DNA of 64,000 nt from Liolophura sinensis (taxonomy: Eukaryota > Mollusca > Polyplacophora > Chitonida > Chitonidae): assembly GCF_032854445.1 (NCBI RefSeq), contig NC_088303.1, positions 5,961,501-6,025,500 on the forward strand. Reading direction: 5' to 3'. This document shows positions 23,725 to 33,924 of the stretch, in pieces. Position 1 is the first letter of the stretch. Every line of letters starts with the position of its first letter. A program made the translations under genes and the position numbers. Under the pieces are notes generated by a model. That model saw only the letters and a program-made list of their open reading frames with translations, was not told the DNA's origin and did not search any database.

Positions 23725-23840
23725 TTCGTTGAAGATCACTTGTTTCACACGTATATGGTGTCCATGTACCCATACGCAAAACGTGGGAAATCTGTCAGTA
23801 ACTTGCGTGTCGATCGGTTTCTGTCACACTAGTTTCCTCC
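23725..23840 (+). mobile_element. SINE-B middle fragment
   Basis: GATCACTTGTTTCACACGTA, TATGGTGTCCATGTACCC and CGTGGGAAATCTGTCAGT match the middle of SINE-B at 41098-41200. Together with 23325-23470 it may be one copy split by about 250 bp of other sequence. Confidence 0.5.
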
Positions 23841-23841
23841 A

Positions 23842-24595
23842 CCAACAAAACTTATTTAACTTCAACAGCTATCAAATAAACATATAAACCGAGACCAAAG
23901 AAAGTGGAGGATACCATAGCCCCTTCGCTGCTTTCATACAAAAGAACCTCCTGACCTAAAACCTCAGGTAAAAATCTGGCCATAAGATTCTCGTTCCTGA
24001 GTTATGGACACAGTATGCCTGGGTCTGAGAAAAAATCTGAACGCAACGACTTAAAAAGCTTAAATGTGTTTTTGGTATCTTTTATATCTCTCTATTAAAC
24101 TTGACGAAGAATTAAAAAACTAATACACTGCTGATCTGAATGGTTCCTATAGTAAAATAACATTACAATAAGGTCACATCCATAAAGTCAAAGCTTATAG
24201 GCAAGCGCCGTGTCTGGTTGGCGGTGTGAGTCTACTCGTGTAATGCAGACAGCTTAGGAAGCATACCAAGTCGCCATTCGCCAAAGACGAGGTTGTCGAT
24301 TTTAATACAGAGATCGTCCTAATGTAAGGCTACGTGTGAGAAGTGATTAGACTAGGCATGGAAAGTACCTCAGATAAAAGTAAGTATGAACTTCTTCCTG
24401 TAGCGACACATTAGCCTTGATACAATCTAGACATACATTATACACAAACGGTCAGCTTCATCTGGCAAACATTTAGAAAATCAAAAGATATAAAAGCACG
24501 GTATCTTCATAATGGTGTGAGCTGTCTACTTTGTAAAGCAGATAAGCTCAGGAAAAATAAGTTAAAGATGAGGGTCGCGACTGTTTTGAAAGTTT
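23842..24595. other. no gene seen
   Basis: No array or transposon end. GGTGTGAGTCTACTCGTGTA (about 24222) weakly resembles GGTGTGAGCTGTCTACTTTG (about 24514), a possible old duplication. Confidence 0.35.
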
Positions 24596-24596
24596 T

Positions 24597-24845
24597 ATAC
24601 TGCATAACCGCGGGTTATCAAAGTCCCATCGAGAGTGTGCAGAAAAGAGACAAGGAGTCTAAGTTTGTATAAAGCTGGGTTATAACTGTAGACGGTTGAA
24701 TGGAGGATGTATGAGCAGAGGAAGTTGTTGACACAGGCACTGGAAACATTGGATCACAGATCATATATGGGGCAATAAACAAAAGAACTGTTTTCACGGC
24801 ACATTAGTGGCAGGGTTACATGTGTTGTAAATGTGTGTTATTTAG
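24597..24845 (-). repeat. Dispersed repeat family F, copy 2
   Basis: It is homologous, in inverted orientation, to 30430-30700. Shared blocks include GGTTATAACTGTAGA, GGAAACATTGGATCACAGAT, CATATATGGGGCAATAAACA and AGTGGCAGGGTTACA. GGTTATCAAAGTC at about 24612 is the reverse complement of the GACTTTGATAACC core of the other copies. The strand is given relative to copy 1. Confidence 0.75.
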
Positions 24846-24852
24846 GTAAACC

Positions 24853-25178
24853 TAGTCCAGTCCGAATTTCAGTCATATGACGACGAAGGAATCCTTAGGG
24901 TGTATGTAAAGTGCCTCCTTGTTGCATGACGGTGTTCCACTGCTCTTTATCTAGGGCTGCTTCACTGAGATGACTTACCGAGGGTAAGTAAGTCGCCCCG
25001 CCCGAGCCATTATATTGATACGGGTCAACCAGTCGTTTCACTATCCCCTTGATGTTGAAGGGGTTACAACTTCCTCTTTTAAAGCCTTAGGTGTGACTCT
25101 ACCCAGGATTGATCTTAAATCTACCGCTCCCGAAGCGGATGCTCTACCAACTGTGCTATCCGGGCCGGTCAATACGAC
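24853..25178 (-). mobile_element. SINE-C, full tRNA-headed copy
   Basis: On the minus strand the head starts GGCCCGGATAGCACAGTTGG, TAGAGCATCCGCTTCGGGAG, with an A box TAGCACAGTTGG and a weak B box AGATCAATCC. It is followed by CACACCTAAGGCTTTAAAAG, a body with GACTGGTTGACCCGTATCAA, CTCGGGCGGGGCGAC and AGCAGCCCTAGATAAAGAGC, and the 3' GTCGTCATATGACTGAAA end. The anticodon arm is intact but the T arm is not, so this is a SINE and not a tRNA gene. Confidence 0.8.
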
Positions 25179-25564
25179 TAAATAGATAAAGTTAAAGCAA
25201 CCATTATCAACCATTGGTGTTCGGGTGACGTAAACAGAAGCTGACACTTGATTTGTTGAAACTGATAACATGGCAAAAATTTTGATTGTCTCAATATGCC
25301 CGATTTTGATTACTTTAAACTGGGATATCTCCGTTATCCAATTCAAAAGTTACGCTTTTTAGACTTCATGTGGGATACTTTATCGATGCATACGTACATT
25401 TGGTCTCGTGATATCTTTTTTTTTAAACATCGGCATTGGCAAATTACAGAATATACAGTAAGAATAATTGCTTTGATGGACATCTGTTCTTCTTTCTATA
25501 ACAAGAGTCGACAGGTTGATGTGGGCAGTCTATGGTTAGAACGATTACCTTCTAATGTTGAGGC

Positions 25565-25620
25565 TCACGACTGTGGTTTCCAATTCTTGAGTGTAACGTT
25601 AAACAACAATCAGATTATTT
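25565..25620 (+). mobile_element. SINE-B tail fragment
   Basis: GTAACGTTAAACAACAATCA is the SINE-B 3' end. Upstream sequence is too diverged to assign. Confidence 0.45.
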
Positions 25621-25624
25621 AAAT

Positions 25625-26075
25625 AACATGGAAGTCATGTCTTTCAGTCATTCATCTCACCGCTAGGTAGAAGCAGAGCCTTGCTCTCATTTGATTGAGG
25701 ATGGCGTGTAGTTGTGCTTAATGATATTTTATTACGAACAAACCCAGATTTACAGTTCGTTTCATTTGGATACGATGTAAACTCGAATCACTGGTTTGAA
25801 TGCCGTCCTTAACTTACAGTTAATGTCTAAAACATTAAAATATCAAAAGAGGGTAGAAGCACGAATCTTTGCATGTCAAACCTGATTTTCATCTCGCTAA
25901 GAACCCGACAAAAATCTCATTTTCTTCAGCATACAAATCGTTCTTTGTGTGCGATTGCTGGTGTTAGCAGTGTTTAGCGTGCTATTCAACACAGATATTT
26001 TTAGCTGTGACATGCAGTTCTGTAAAGCACCCTGTTTGCCTGTGGCTTTGTGGTTTGGTCGGAGTGTCATTTTGC
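25625..26075. other. no gene seen
   Basis: No recognisable repeat or gene. Confidence 0.35.
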
Positions 26076-26079
26076 GGTC

Positions 26080-26160
26080 GGCCATCTTCTGACGGTTGGT
26101 CAATTGGTCGGTCGTTCGGTCGGACAGTCGGGCGCTCAGTCAGTCAGTGGCTCAGTCAAA
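26080..26160. repeat. Degenerate (GGTC/AGTC)n tetranucleotide tract
   Basis: Runs of GGTCGGTCG, GTTCGGTCGGACAGTC and CAGTCAGTCAGTGGCTCAGT form a tetranucleotide-derived tract. Confidence 0.75.
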
Positions 26161-26164
26161 TGTC

Positions 26165-26808
26165 CAATCTTTTAACGTGGATCTTTCATTTAAAGGGTAC
26201 ATGAAACGTTTGATTTGTATGTCTTAATACGGAGTACTAATGATATGGCCTTATATATAATTTTCCTACTCCAGAGGTCAGTCCGGAAGATAAGTAGCCT
26301 GCTATGGTGACGTCAGCGGTGATAGTTCTCAAAACAATTTTGTTGTGGGGAGAGACCCATTTTGGGGTTCTAAGCTGGTTCGGCGTCCCCAGTATATTCA
26401 TCGATGACGACATTTCCGATTTTTTCTTGACCGTTCACGGATAATTTGCGGAAAATGGAAGGATTGTTGAAAAACATGCCTGAAATCCCAGGATGTTTTT
26501 TATTTTCCTTAAAACCATACTCTTCGGTTTATAGTACCTTTTGATGTCTCTTGTAAGGCACAATCACGAACAATTTCATGGGTTTCAAGTGAGGATAAAC
26601 CGATTGTCTCCAGTCAAACGATCACGGCGAATGGTTGAGGTAGTATGTATTTGGAGCTCTAGGGTTCGTCTTAGAAAGCAGTCGCATCATAATCATGACT
26701 CAGCGTCCATGATAATGTATGCTGAACAGATACATCACTATGATAAATACACTTGACGTGGCGCTGCAAAAGCTTTGTACGATAAATTATCCGATGTGAT
26801 TGGATCTT
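26165..26808. other. no gene seen
   Basis: Single-copy-looking sequence with a 71-codon frame of no recognisable content. Confidence 0.35.
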
Positions 26809-26811
26809 TAC

Positions 26812-27115
26812 CTAGTCGTAAGTGTAGGGTTGACTGAGTCGTAAGTGTAGACTCGACTGAGTCGTAAGTGTAGGCTCGACTGAGTCGCAAGTGTAGGTTT
26901 GACTGAGTCGTAAGTGTAGGCTCGACTGAGTCGTAAGTGTAGGCTCGACTGAGTCGTAAGTGTAGGCTCGACTGAGTCGTAAGTGTAGGTTTGACTGAGT
27001 CGTAAGTGTAGGCTCGACTGAGTCAAAAGTATAGGCTCGACTGAGTCGTAAGTGTAGGTTTGACTGAGTCGTAAGTGTATACTGGACTGAGTCGTAAGTA
27101 TATGCTTGACTGGGT
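26812..27115. repeat. 23-bp minisatellite, about 13 units
   Basis: The unit is GACTGAGTCGTAAGTGTAGG plus CTC, with a period of 23 bp. The variant units TTT and CTC at the junction alternate irregularly. Because 3 x 23 = 69, minus-strand frames give a 23-residue repeat that has no protein meaning. Each unit contains TGACTGAGTC or CGACTGAGTC, close to an AP-1 half-site pair. Confidence 0.95.
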
Positions 27116-27119
27116 CTTT

Positions 27120-29795
27120 AGCGAGGCAAAGGAACATCAACTTTTTGATTGTGGCTTGGCTTTCTTCTCCAAATTATCATAATATTGTGTAGCATACTTT
27201 TTTTTCTTGTGTAATATATCTATTACTCCTTTATGCTATAATTTAGCATGTTCTCAGTACACAAGAGGTCATAAACCGTTATCTCTTCAGGGTTTAATTA
27301 CATCTTTTTTGGGTTACTCCAGTTTAGTTCAAATACATGTTACATATTTTGACCAGTGAAGTTTTGGAGCGAAGGAGCTGCCGTGACCAATCAGATTACA
27401 CGTCTTAAATCGCAAAGAGCTAAATAGGTTTATTTCAACATGTGACTGAAGGAATGTGCCGAAGATTTCACTGGGCGACCTAGTTCAAACAAACCTGTAA
27501 ATAGGTCGAACTATCCGTAGTGTTCAATTCAGTCATGCCTTATTGCGGCTCTGTGAAGGAGAATAGTTGACACCATTAAGGCGGATTTAACACAGAGCAG
27601 TCATGAGCTCGAATGCGGGCATAGCTGTTTGTTATTCTAAAGTAATATTATATCATAAAAGAGCCTCTTTTTAACAATAAATGCTACATATGGACTGTCA
27701 CGTCTACATGTATATTACTAGTGGTTGACCGAGTTTCATTCACTGCGTGATATTTTATTACCCACATAAATGTCAAAGATGGAAATGAACGACATTTTTC
27801 GTATTTAATAGAGTGTCATCTCTAGAGAGGATTGCAATTAAGTAGTGGAGTGGAATATGTTTACTATACGGGCGAATCATTATCTTTCTTGGGAATTATG
27901 ACGGCTTATAAATGATAACGAATCCTGCACCCAATCTTATTACCAGCCACAAATGATACGATAAGAACAACTGGGAGAACAATTGCCGAAATAGGAATAT
28001 GATTACAAACAATCTGAAAACGTCATCGAAAAACAATGTAGAAGAATTGGTTTTTCAACTTCTTTTCAAATTTTTTGAAAGACTTCGGAAAATCTGTGTT
28101 CTCTCTATTTTCTCTGGGTGTTATTAGCCTATTTCGATGTGACAACAAGTGGATGGAAGTGAATCACAAACCGTGCCATTTCGTTATCGAATTCTATCAC
28201 CATAGATAATGTGAAATACATGTACAACTAAATTCACCAGGGTGTCTTTAAGCATTTTTTGGGGAGGGGGAGGGGGGGGACTAACCACAGTGCTTTTATG
28301 TCAGCGTATTTTCCTCCTTCTATATAAAAAGCCAGGTCTCTCTAAAAGTATTATACACGTATTTCTTCATCTCATCATCACAGAGGAATCATGGAGCATT
28401 TGGGAATGAGCTTACAGCACTTGTTCTGATTGGTCTATCTGTAAAGCCTGTCCACTAAGCGTCTCGTGAGACCTATTTCAGTACCACTGCCTGTGTGTCT
28501 GTGAAGTGAAAACTCTAGGATTTAACGAGTGCCCGCGGGACATTGAGATAAACCGTTTAACATTGTTAAACGCAATTATTGTTTGGGGAATTCCTTGGAA
28601 GGTCAAACTCTTGGACAAAAGTTCAATGTTAACAGACAGTTTTGAAAATTACCCCACAAGAAAGCGCTTTAAAATACAAATCAACACCAGAGTGACGCAG
28701 ATTGCAAATTGAAATGTATAAATCCGGCGTAAAGCAGACTTTAGCAAGAGTTTAACATTTATCTTTCAATGTTTTTGACGGGGTAGTTAAAGGGTCTTAA
28801 ACTGCACTTTTCTGGCTTAAAAAGCGAAAGTGTGAATGTGATTTGAAAACAGGATTTCAAATTTTGATTTGAAATCACCTAAAAGTAAAGTCCTGGGACA
28901 AGTCTTTACCTGGGACACAAAGGCAGAAAGCAGCAATGTTGAGTTGTTATATAGCTGCGTCAAGCTGCTTTGACGTGAGAGAAAATTGATTTTACATTTT
29001 TAAAATTTGCTTGCATTTTTGTATCCGCAGTGCAAATGGCAGTATTATTTCATTCCAAACATTTAATATCAAGACAGGAGATGTTTAACAATTTAAGCAG
29101 TTCGGCGTTTTACGCGAAGACACCATGCAAGCATTATACTATTCCGAAATATTGGGAAAATCATCACGATGAAATAAAATTGATATAGAAAAAAGAAGAA
29201 ACTTTTGTTGTACCATAGATGGAGTTAGCAATCACAAGTATGATAGACTTATTCTACCACATAGTTTGTGATAAAACTGATAGGTAGGAAATCGCTCTAC
29301 CCTGTCGTTATTGCTGTGTCATGTGTGGCATGCAAAGGCGTGAACACACTAGACGGATTTTTTTCGCTTGTACAGGCGTATTTTGTGAATTTCTGAAAAT
29401 CCGCCTTATCCGGCAACGGCGTATTTCGCAAGCGATCTTGTCCGCCCCAAATTCGCTTGTATCAAACATGTCAGATATTAGAGGAGAAATACGCTGGCGA
29501 TTACACGCTGTCCGCGTAGTATGTCCGCTCCAGCGAATTCCGGCGATCGAGATGACCAATTAAACAACACGGAATTATGTTGAACTGTGAAATGTTGTTT
29601 TGTCATATGATTTACTAGGTCACATGATCGCCAGCACCTTTCACACATTCCACTCCACTACCTTGTGGTCATGGCCACTCGAGACGACTCTCTCTCAAAT
29701 ACGAAAAAAGAAAAGTAGTTCACTTCCATGTATGACATTTATGTGTCTAAGAAGGGCCAGCCATTGATTGAAACTCAGTCAAACAGAATAGATGT
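27120..29795. other. no gene seen
   Basis: Mostly AT-rich. It contains the G-rich run 28261-28279 and, at 29320-29560, a patch full of CGCTTG, CGGAC and GCGTATTT words that looks like a decayed repeat of unknown type. No coding signal is convincing. Confidence 0.4.
28261..28279 (+). other. G-run with quadruplex potential
   Basis: GGGGAGGGGGAGGGGGGGG gives three G tracts, the last long enough to count as two, with one-base loops. This fits the general pattern for an intramolecular G-quadruplex. Confidence 0.6.
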
Positions 29796-29804
29796 AACAG
29801 CCTA

Positions 29805-30200
29805 GCTGGATGAATTATGGCTGTTACAACCCAGCTGCACGAATTATGGCTGTTACAGCTCAGCTGCACGAATTATGGCCGTTACAGCCAAGCTGCACGA
29901 ATTATGGCTGTTACAGCCCAGCTGCACGAATATGGCTGTTACAGCCCAGCTGCAGGAATTATGGCTGTTACAGCCCAGCTGCAGGAATTATGGATGTTAC
30001 AGCCCAGCAGCAGGAATTATGGTTGTTACAGCCTAGCTCCACGGATTATGGCTGTTACAGCCCAGCTGCACGAATATGGCTGTTACAGCCCAGCTGCACG
30101 AATTATGGCCGTTACAGCCCAGCTGCACGAATTATGGTTGTTACAGCCAAGATGCACGAATTATGGCTGTTACAGCCCAGTTGCACAATTTATGTTACAG
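29805..30200. repeat. 29-bp minisatellite, about 13 units
   Basis: The unit is GGCTGTTACAGCCCAGCTGC plus ACGAATTAT. Some units are 28 bp. GGCTGTTACAGCC is itself a short inverted repeat, so each unit can form a small hairpin. Two overlapping plus frames are open only because of the repeat. Confidence 0.95.
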
Positions 30201-30289
30201 CTTAGGTTACACTTAGGTGCACAGCTTAGGTAGGCCTAATGACGATGGAAGGAGTAAAGAGCTTTGCCGGAATGTTAGACTGCTCAAAT

Positions 30290-30430
30290 CGGCTCACGTG
30301 CGTCGTCGACCGCTTATTGTCACCAAGGCCCATAAGAGTGAACGTTAAATTCACAAATTCCGTGTCCAAGACAGGGATTGAACTCCCATCTCGTGGTCTT
30401 TGCGAGTGAAAGACAAACTTCTAACCCAAT
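30290..30430 (-). mobile_element. SINE-B, head and middle
   Basis: On the minus strand it reads GTTTGTCTTTCACTCGCAAA, then GGGAGTTCAATCCC (B-box-like), GTGTCCAAGACAGGG read in reverse, and GGCCTTGGTGACAATAAGCG. This matches the SINE-B block order. Confidence 0.6.
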
Positions 30431-30770
30431 CACACACACCATCTCCATTTGTAATTCGTGTAACTCTGCCACTGACGTGTCGAGTAAAAATTTGTTTTGT
30501 TTATTGCTCCATATATGATCTGTCATCCAATGTTTCCAGTGTTTACTCATCCGTGTCAACAGCTTCCTGTACACATCCATTCTCCATTCATCCTCCATCT
30601 ACGGTTATAACCCTGCTTTACACAAACTCAGACTCCCCGTCTCCTTTCTGCGCACACTTGACGAGACTTTGATAACCACTCGGTGTCTCTTTAGTGGTAA
30701 ATTATATGGCAATTTTTGCGTAGAACCTTCTTCTGGAAATTGATTTCTGTCGATACTATCGAGATTCCAT
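30430..30770 (+). repeat. Dispersed repeat family F, copy 3
   Basis: The left part is the inverted match of 24600-24845 and the right part (CTTGACGAGACTTTGATAAC and after) matches 14785-14890. It is the longest copy in the window and links the other two into one family. It lies directly against a SINE-B, so the two may form one composite element. Confidence 0.7.
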
Positions 30771-30774
30771 CAGA

Positions 30775-31140
30775 CTCACAATAAAGGAGGAGGAAACGTT
30801 TACACGTGAAGCTTGCATGACATGCCCCGACCCAGATCTGCCATCTAGCAAGCCATCACCCATTTGGTGGTCAGCAAGGAGTGTACACTGTAAATGTAGT
30901 GATTGTAAGAAAGCTAAGATGTCAACGAAAGATTCCTAGCTGATTCTATCACAGGTACTTTTCGTGGACATTGTAATAGTTTCGTGTTAATAATTTCTAA
31001 CACGCCGTCATGCATTACGACGAACTCCCCTAAATCGCGACCCTTGACTTTGAGGTAAATAAGGTATATTACGCAATCAGAATGCCCGTTATCGCTTGAA
31101 AACAAAGAAAATTTCATTACAGTAGTGTGGTCTTGAGTCT
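30775..31140. other. no gene seen
   Basis: No recognisable repeat or gene. Confidence 0.35.
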
Positions 31141-31144
31141 TTAG

Positions 31145-31195
31145 ATGATTTGTTGATTTATTTATTGATTGGCGTTTAAGCGGTACTCAAGAATA
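31145..31195 (-). mobile_element. SINE-A tail fragment
   Basis: TTGATTTATTTATTGATTGG followed by CGTTTAAGCGGTACTCAAGA and ATAT is the reverse complement of a SINE-A 3' end. Confidence 0.55.
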
Positions 31196-31719
31196 TCTTT
31201 GGATAAGTTGCCATATGTTGTATATGTGCCGTGGCGTTGCGGGCTAAACCGAGCATGCTTCCCTGAGCCATTCTCTTTCACTTTAAAAGTGAAAATATAC
31301 GTGGGAATGAAGTTCACGTACATCAAAATGACATCTTTCAGGACGCTCTTGACCACTCTGTAATTATACATATTACTTCCAAGTGCAGTACAGGGCAATA
31401 AAGAAGAGATGTTTAACCTATTCCATCTTCCAAGTTATGTACTCTATAGCAAAACATATGTCCAACAAATACTCACGTTGATATTATTTATAAAAATATT
31501 TATAAAAGACTATTAAAGACATCACAATACTTAGTATGTAATTGAAGGTATATCTCATAGTCTTCAGGGAATCTAGTTCAAGAGAACACCGCATGATTGT
31601 ATGAATCGCTGAATTGCACATCCGCAGAACGATAGCATAGTCTGGGTCTCCATTCCTACAGTGGATTTTAGTGTCAGCTGTCAATATCCCCAGGCATATA
31701 TAACTTAACCCAGGTGAAA

Positions 31720-32035
31720 TAACATGCAGCTAAAAGTGCAATTTTAAATTACCATGCAGAAGCGGAATTATCCTACAAGACGGAGCTGAGATAATTGCAA
31801 CATTCATTACTATTACACAAAATCTAGCAACAGTGAAACAAAAAAATGGCGCTTTTGACAAATTTAGACAACAGCATCTCTCGACTGCTCGTGTTGTAAT
31901 GGCTCTGCTATTATGAAATATCTATTTTTAACTGACAACTGTTAGGGCTGGAATCCATAGTTTCCAATCAAATATCACTCCGCTGGTGATTATTAAGGGA
32001 ATTGTCAGTAATTACTTAAAAATGATTTTTCGACT
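31720..32035 (-). repeat. Dispersed repeat family E, copy 2
   Basis: The reverse complement aligns with 21170-21405 from AAATCATTTTTAAGTAATTA to the TGCATGTTA region. It is longer than copy 1 by an internal stretch containing TAATAGTAATGAATGTTGC. The strand is given relative to copy 1. Confidence 0.7.
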
Positions 32036-32039
32036 TCTT

Positions 32040-33378
32040 TAAAACAATTTATTTTATTTATCCGTATGAACACACTACCGAGGAGATGTTTTTTAAACAC
32101 AGCTTTGGAAGATTGCTTTATATTTACGTGCGCAGCACAATGTGGCTGGGTTAAAGATGGAGGGAGATATTTCTGCGAATAGGCTTTATTCCGACATTTC
32201 CACACAGCTGCAGTTCTAGAAATACCTGACAAACGCGCAAAAAAAGTCTACACTTCATAAATAAATTTACTCTTATAAGTCATACTATACTACCTATATT
32301 TTCTCATTACCCGGAAGAAATACCGGAGTAGTATCATTTTCGTCACTTCCCGTCCAGAGCATTGCTTTAATTTGTTTGGCTGAACTTTGAAAGGGTCGTT
32401 CAATTGTCAGAAAAAATAACTTAAAATAAAAAATAAATAATAGATACTTACTCTACTTTTGAGATATCCTATCCTGTAAACATTTTGTGGTAAACGTTTA
32501 CTGAAAAAGTTGCAGCTGGGGTGCACCGATTTTAGTAAAAGTTTACTTTTTGTCCAAGTATACATGTAGGTGTATAGGTAATAATTAAACCATTTAAAGT
32601 AAACTTATACTTAATACTAACTGGCTTATCGCGGCTGACGTTAATTCTATAGGCATGAAGGTAGATTAGATAATTCTAATAATCTGGTAAGGTGTTGCTT
32701 TGGGTGGATGTATCGGTAAGTTAAGACGTTTGTTATTCATTTGTTATTTCAAGCAGCCCCAGCTATAGAGCGTATCAGGGTTTGAAGAAGATCCTGTATT
32801 TGTCGGATCTGCGATCTTCAAAAAACCGTTAAGAACGCATTGCTTCCGTTGGGAGCTGCCAGGCTTATAAAGCTATGAACACTCTCCAATGTATAATTTC
32901 GAAAACAAGATTGTTATTCAGTTTAAAGGGACATACCACCGACGTCGGAAAATTTGTGCTGTTATTTTAGACGTCATGGACATAAAGTTGACATTTCGAA
33001 AGATCTACAGACACGTATCTGGCTTTGAGTGAACAAACAATTGTTCAATTTCACCCTGGGTTTCTCTTCGACCATCTACTCTCAAAAGTAGCTGTATTTG
33101 TAAAGCCAGCTTTTTTTGAGTCAGTTACCTCCCCTTGTTGTTTGGACGACGAGAGATGTTCAGCGATCTGGAAATAGTAAACACAGTATTGTGTTGTAAT
33201 TATGTTGCCGTACTGATCGTCAGGAATTACGAGTACTTCATAAAACTTTATCGATCGAAAGGATGATTGGATTTGGTTTACTAGACTTATAATTTACTTT
33301 TAATCTTTACATGTGCGGTCCACGAGCGAAAGTTGCATTGTTGGAATCTGGATGGGAAGCTATGGGTTCCAGCCCTAT
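32040..33378. other. no gene seen
   Basis: AT-rich sequence before the Gypsy element. No open frame or repeat is recognised. Confidence 0.4.
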
Positions 33379-33381
33379 GTT

Positions 33382-33921
33382 ACAATAAATGGCGGCAGCT
33401 TACTAGTATGTATAAATACTTCAGATCTGAGTTACGCTACTTTCCGTCGTTGTCCACTCAGCCCTGGAATATTCCAATCCTGTTGCTGGACGTCCGTTTC
33501 CTCTTTACTTGCACAGTTTGTTGATCTCCCCCAACCACAACAAGGTTTTTCCACTCCAAAGGTATTAAGAATTTCTTCCAACTACAGCTGTGATGTATAG
33601 CCCGTAACTCCGTCAAAGACACCTTATAGCTCTCCAAATATCACTGTCGTATCACTATCTTATCTCTGTTTATAACTATCACTGACCTTCTCTAAGCCTA
33701 CAAATCTCCCGCCTTATATATTGTCATGGAAGCTTCGAGAAAGAACAAAGAAAAAACATAAACAAGGTCATTTTCCAGAAGCATCGGTCATTCGAAACTG
33801 ACTGGCTAGAAATTTAAGAAATGTTCTATATTTAGACCACCCGATTGCGACTTAAATGAACACGTCACGTGACTAAGCCGCGCTAGGAAATGTGCAACTA
33901 TAAACATACAATGTATTGTTA
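33382..33921 (-). repeat. 3' LTR of the Gypsy element, main part
   Basis: On the minus strand the LTR starts TGTCATG at 35235-35229, is interrupted by PLE-2, and resumes at about 33921 with TACATTGTATGTTTATAGTT and CCTAGCGCG, shared with the 5' LTR stub at 40981-41029. A TATA box TATATAAGG lies at 33720-33712. Without PLE-2 the LTR would be about 550 bp. The end at TGTAACA is a guess from the usual TG...CA rule. Confidence 0.65.
33712..33720 (-). promoter_or_regulatory. TATA box of the Gypsy LTR promoter
   Basis: TATATAAGG on the minus strand, roughly mid-LTR, with GCGGGAG just downstream. It is the expected position for the LTR promoter. It is probably without use, because the element is broken and in the 3' LTR it points away from the element's genes. 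Confidence 0.55.
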
Positions 33922-33924
33922 CAT

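Noticed and set aside
25080-25178. A functional tRNA gene on the minus strand
   Set aside because: The D arm and anticodon arm look good, but the T arm and acceptor stem do not pair and the sequence continues into a known SINE body.
26808-27140. A 110-residue repetitive protein on the minus strand
   Set aside because: The frame is a by-product of a 23-bp minisatellite; the repeat shows no codon bias and has no flanking gene structure.
29320-29563. Sense/antisense gene pair (frames of 80 and 83 codons over the same DNA)
   Set aside because: Equal-length frames on both strands reflect a GC-rich repeat-like patch with many CG words; no protein similarity is known to me.
29810-30233. Two overlapping repetitive proteins of 131 and 138 residues
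   Set aside because: Both frames lie over the 29-bp array and give the same kind of repeat; neither shows a sign of selection.
33313-33600. A 95-residue protein on the plus strand
   Set aside because: It lies antisense in the Gypsy LTR and has no known content.
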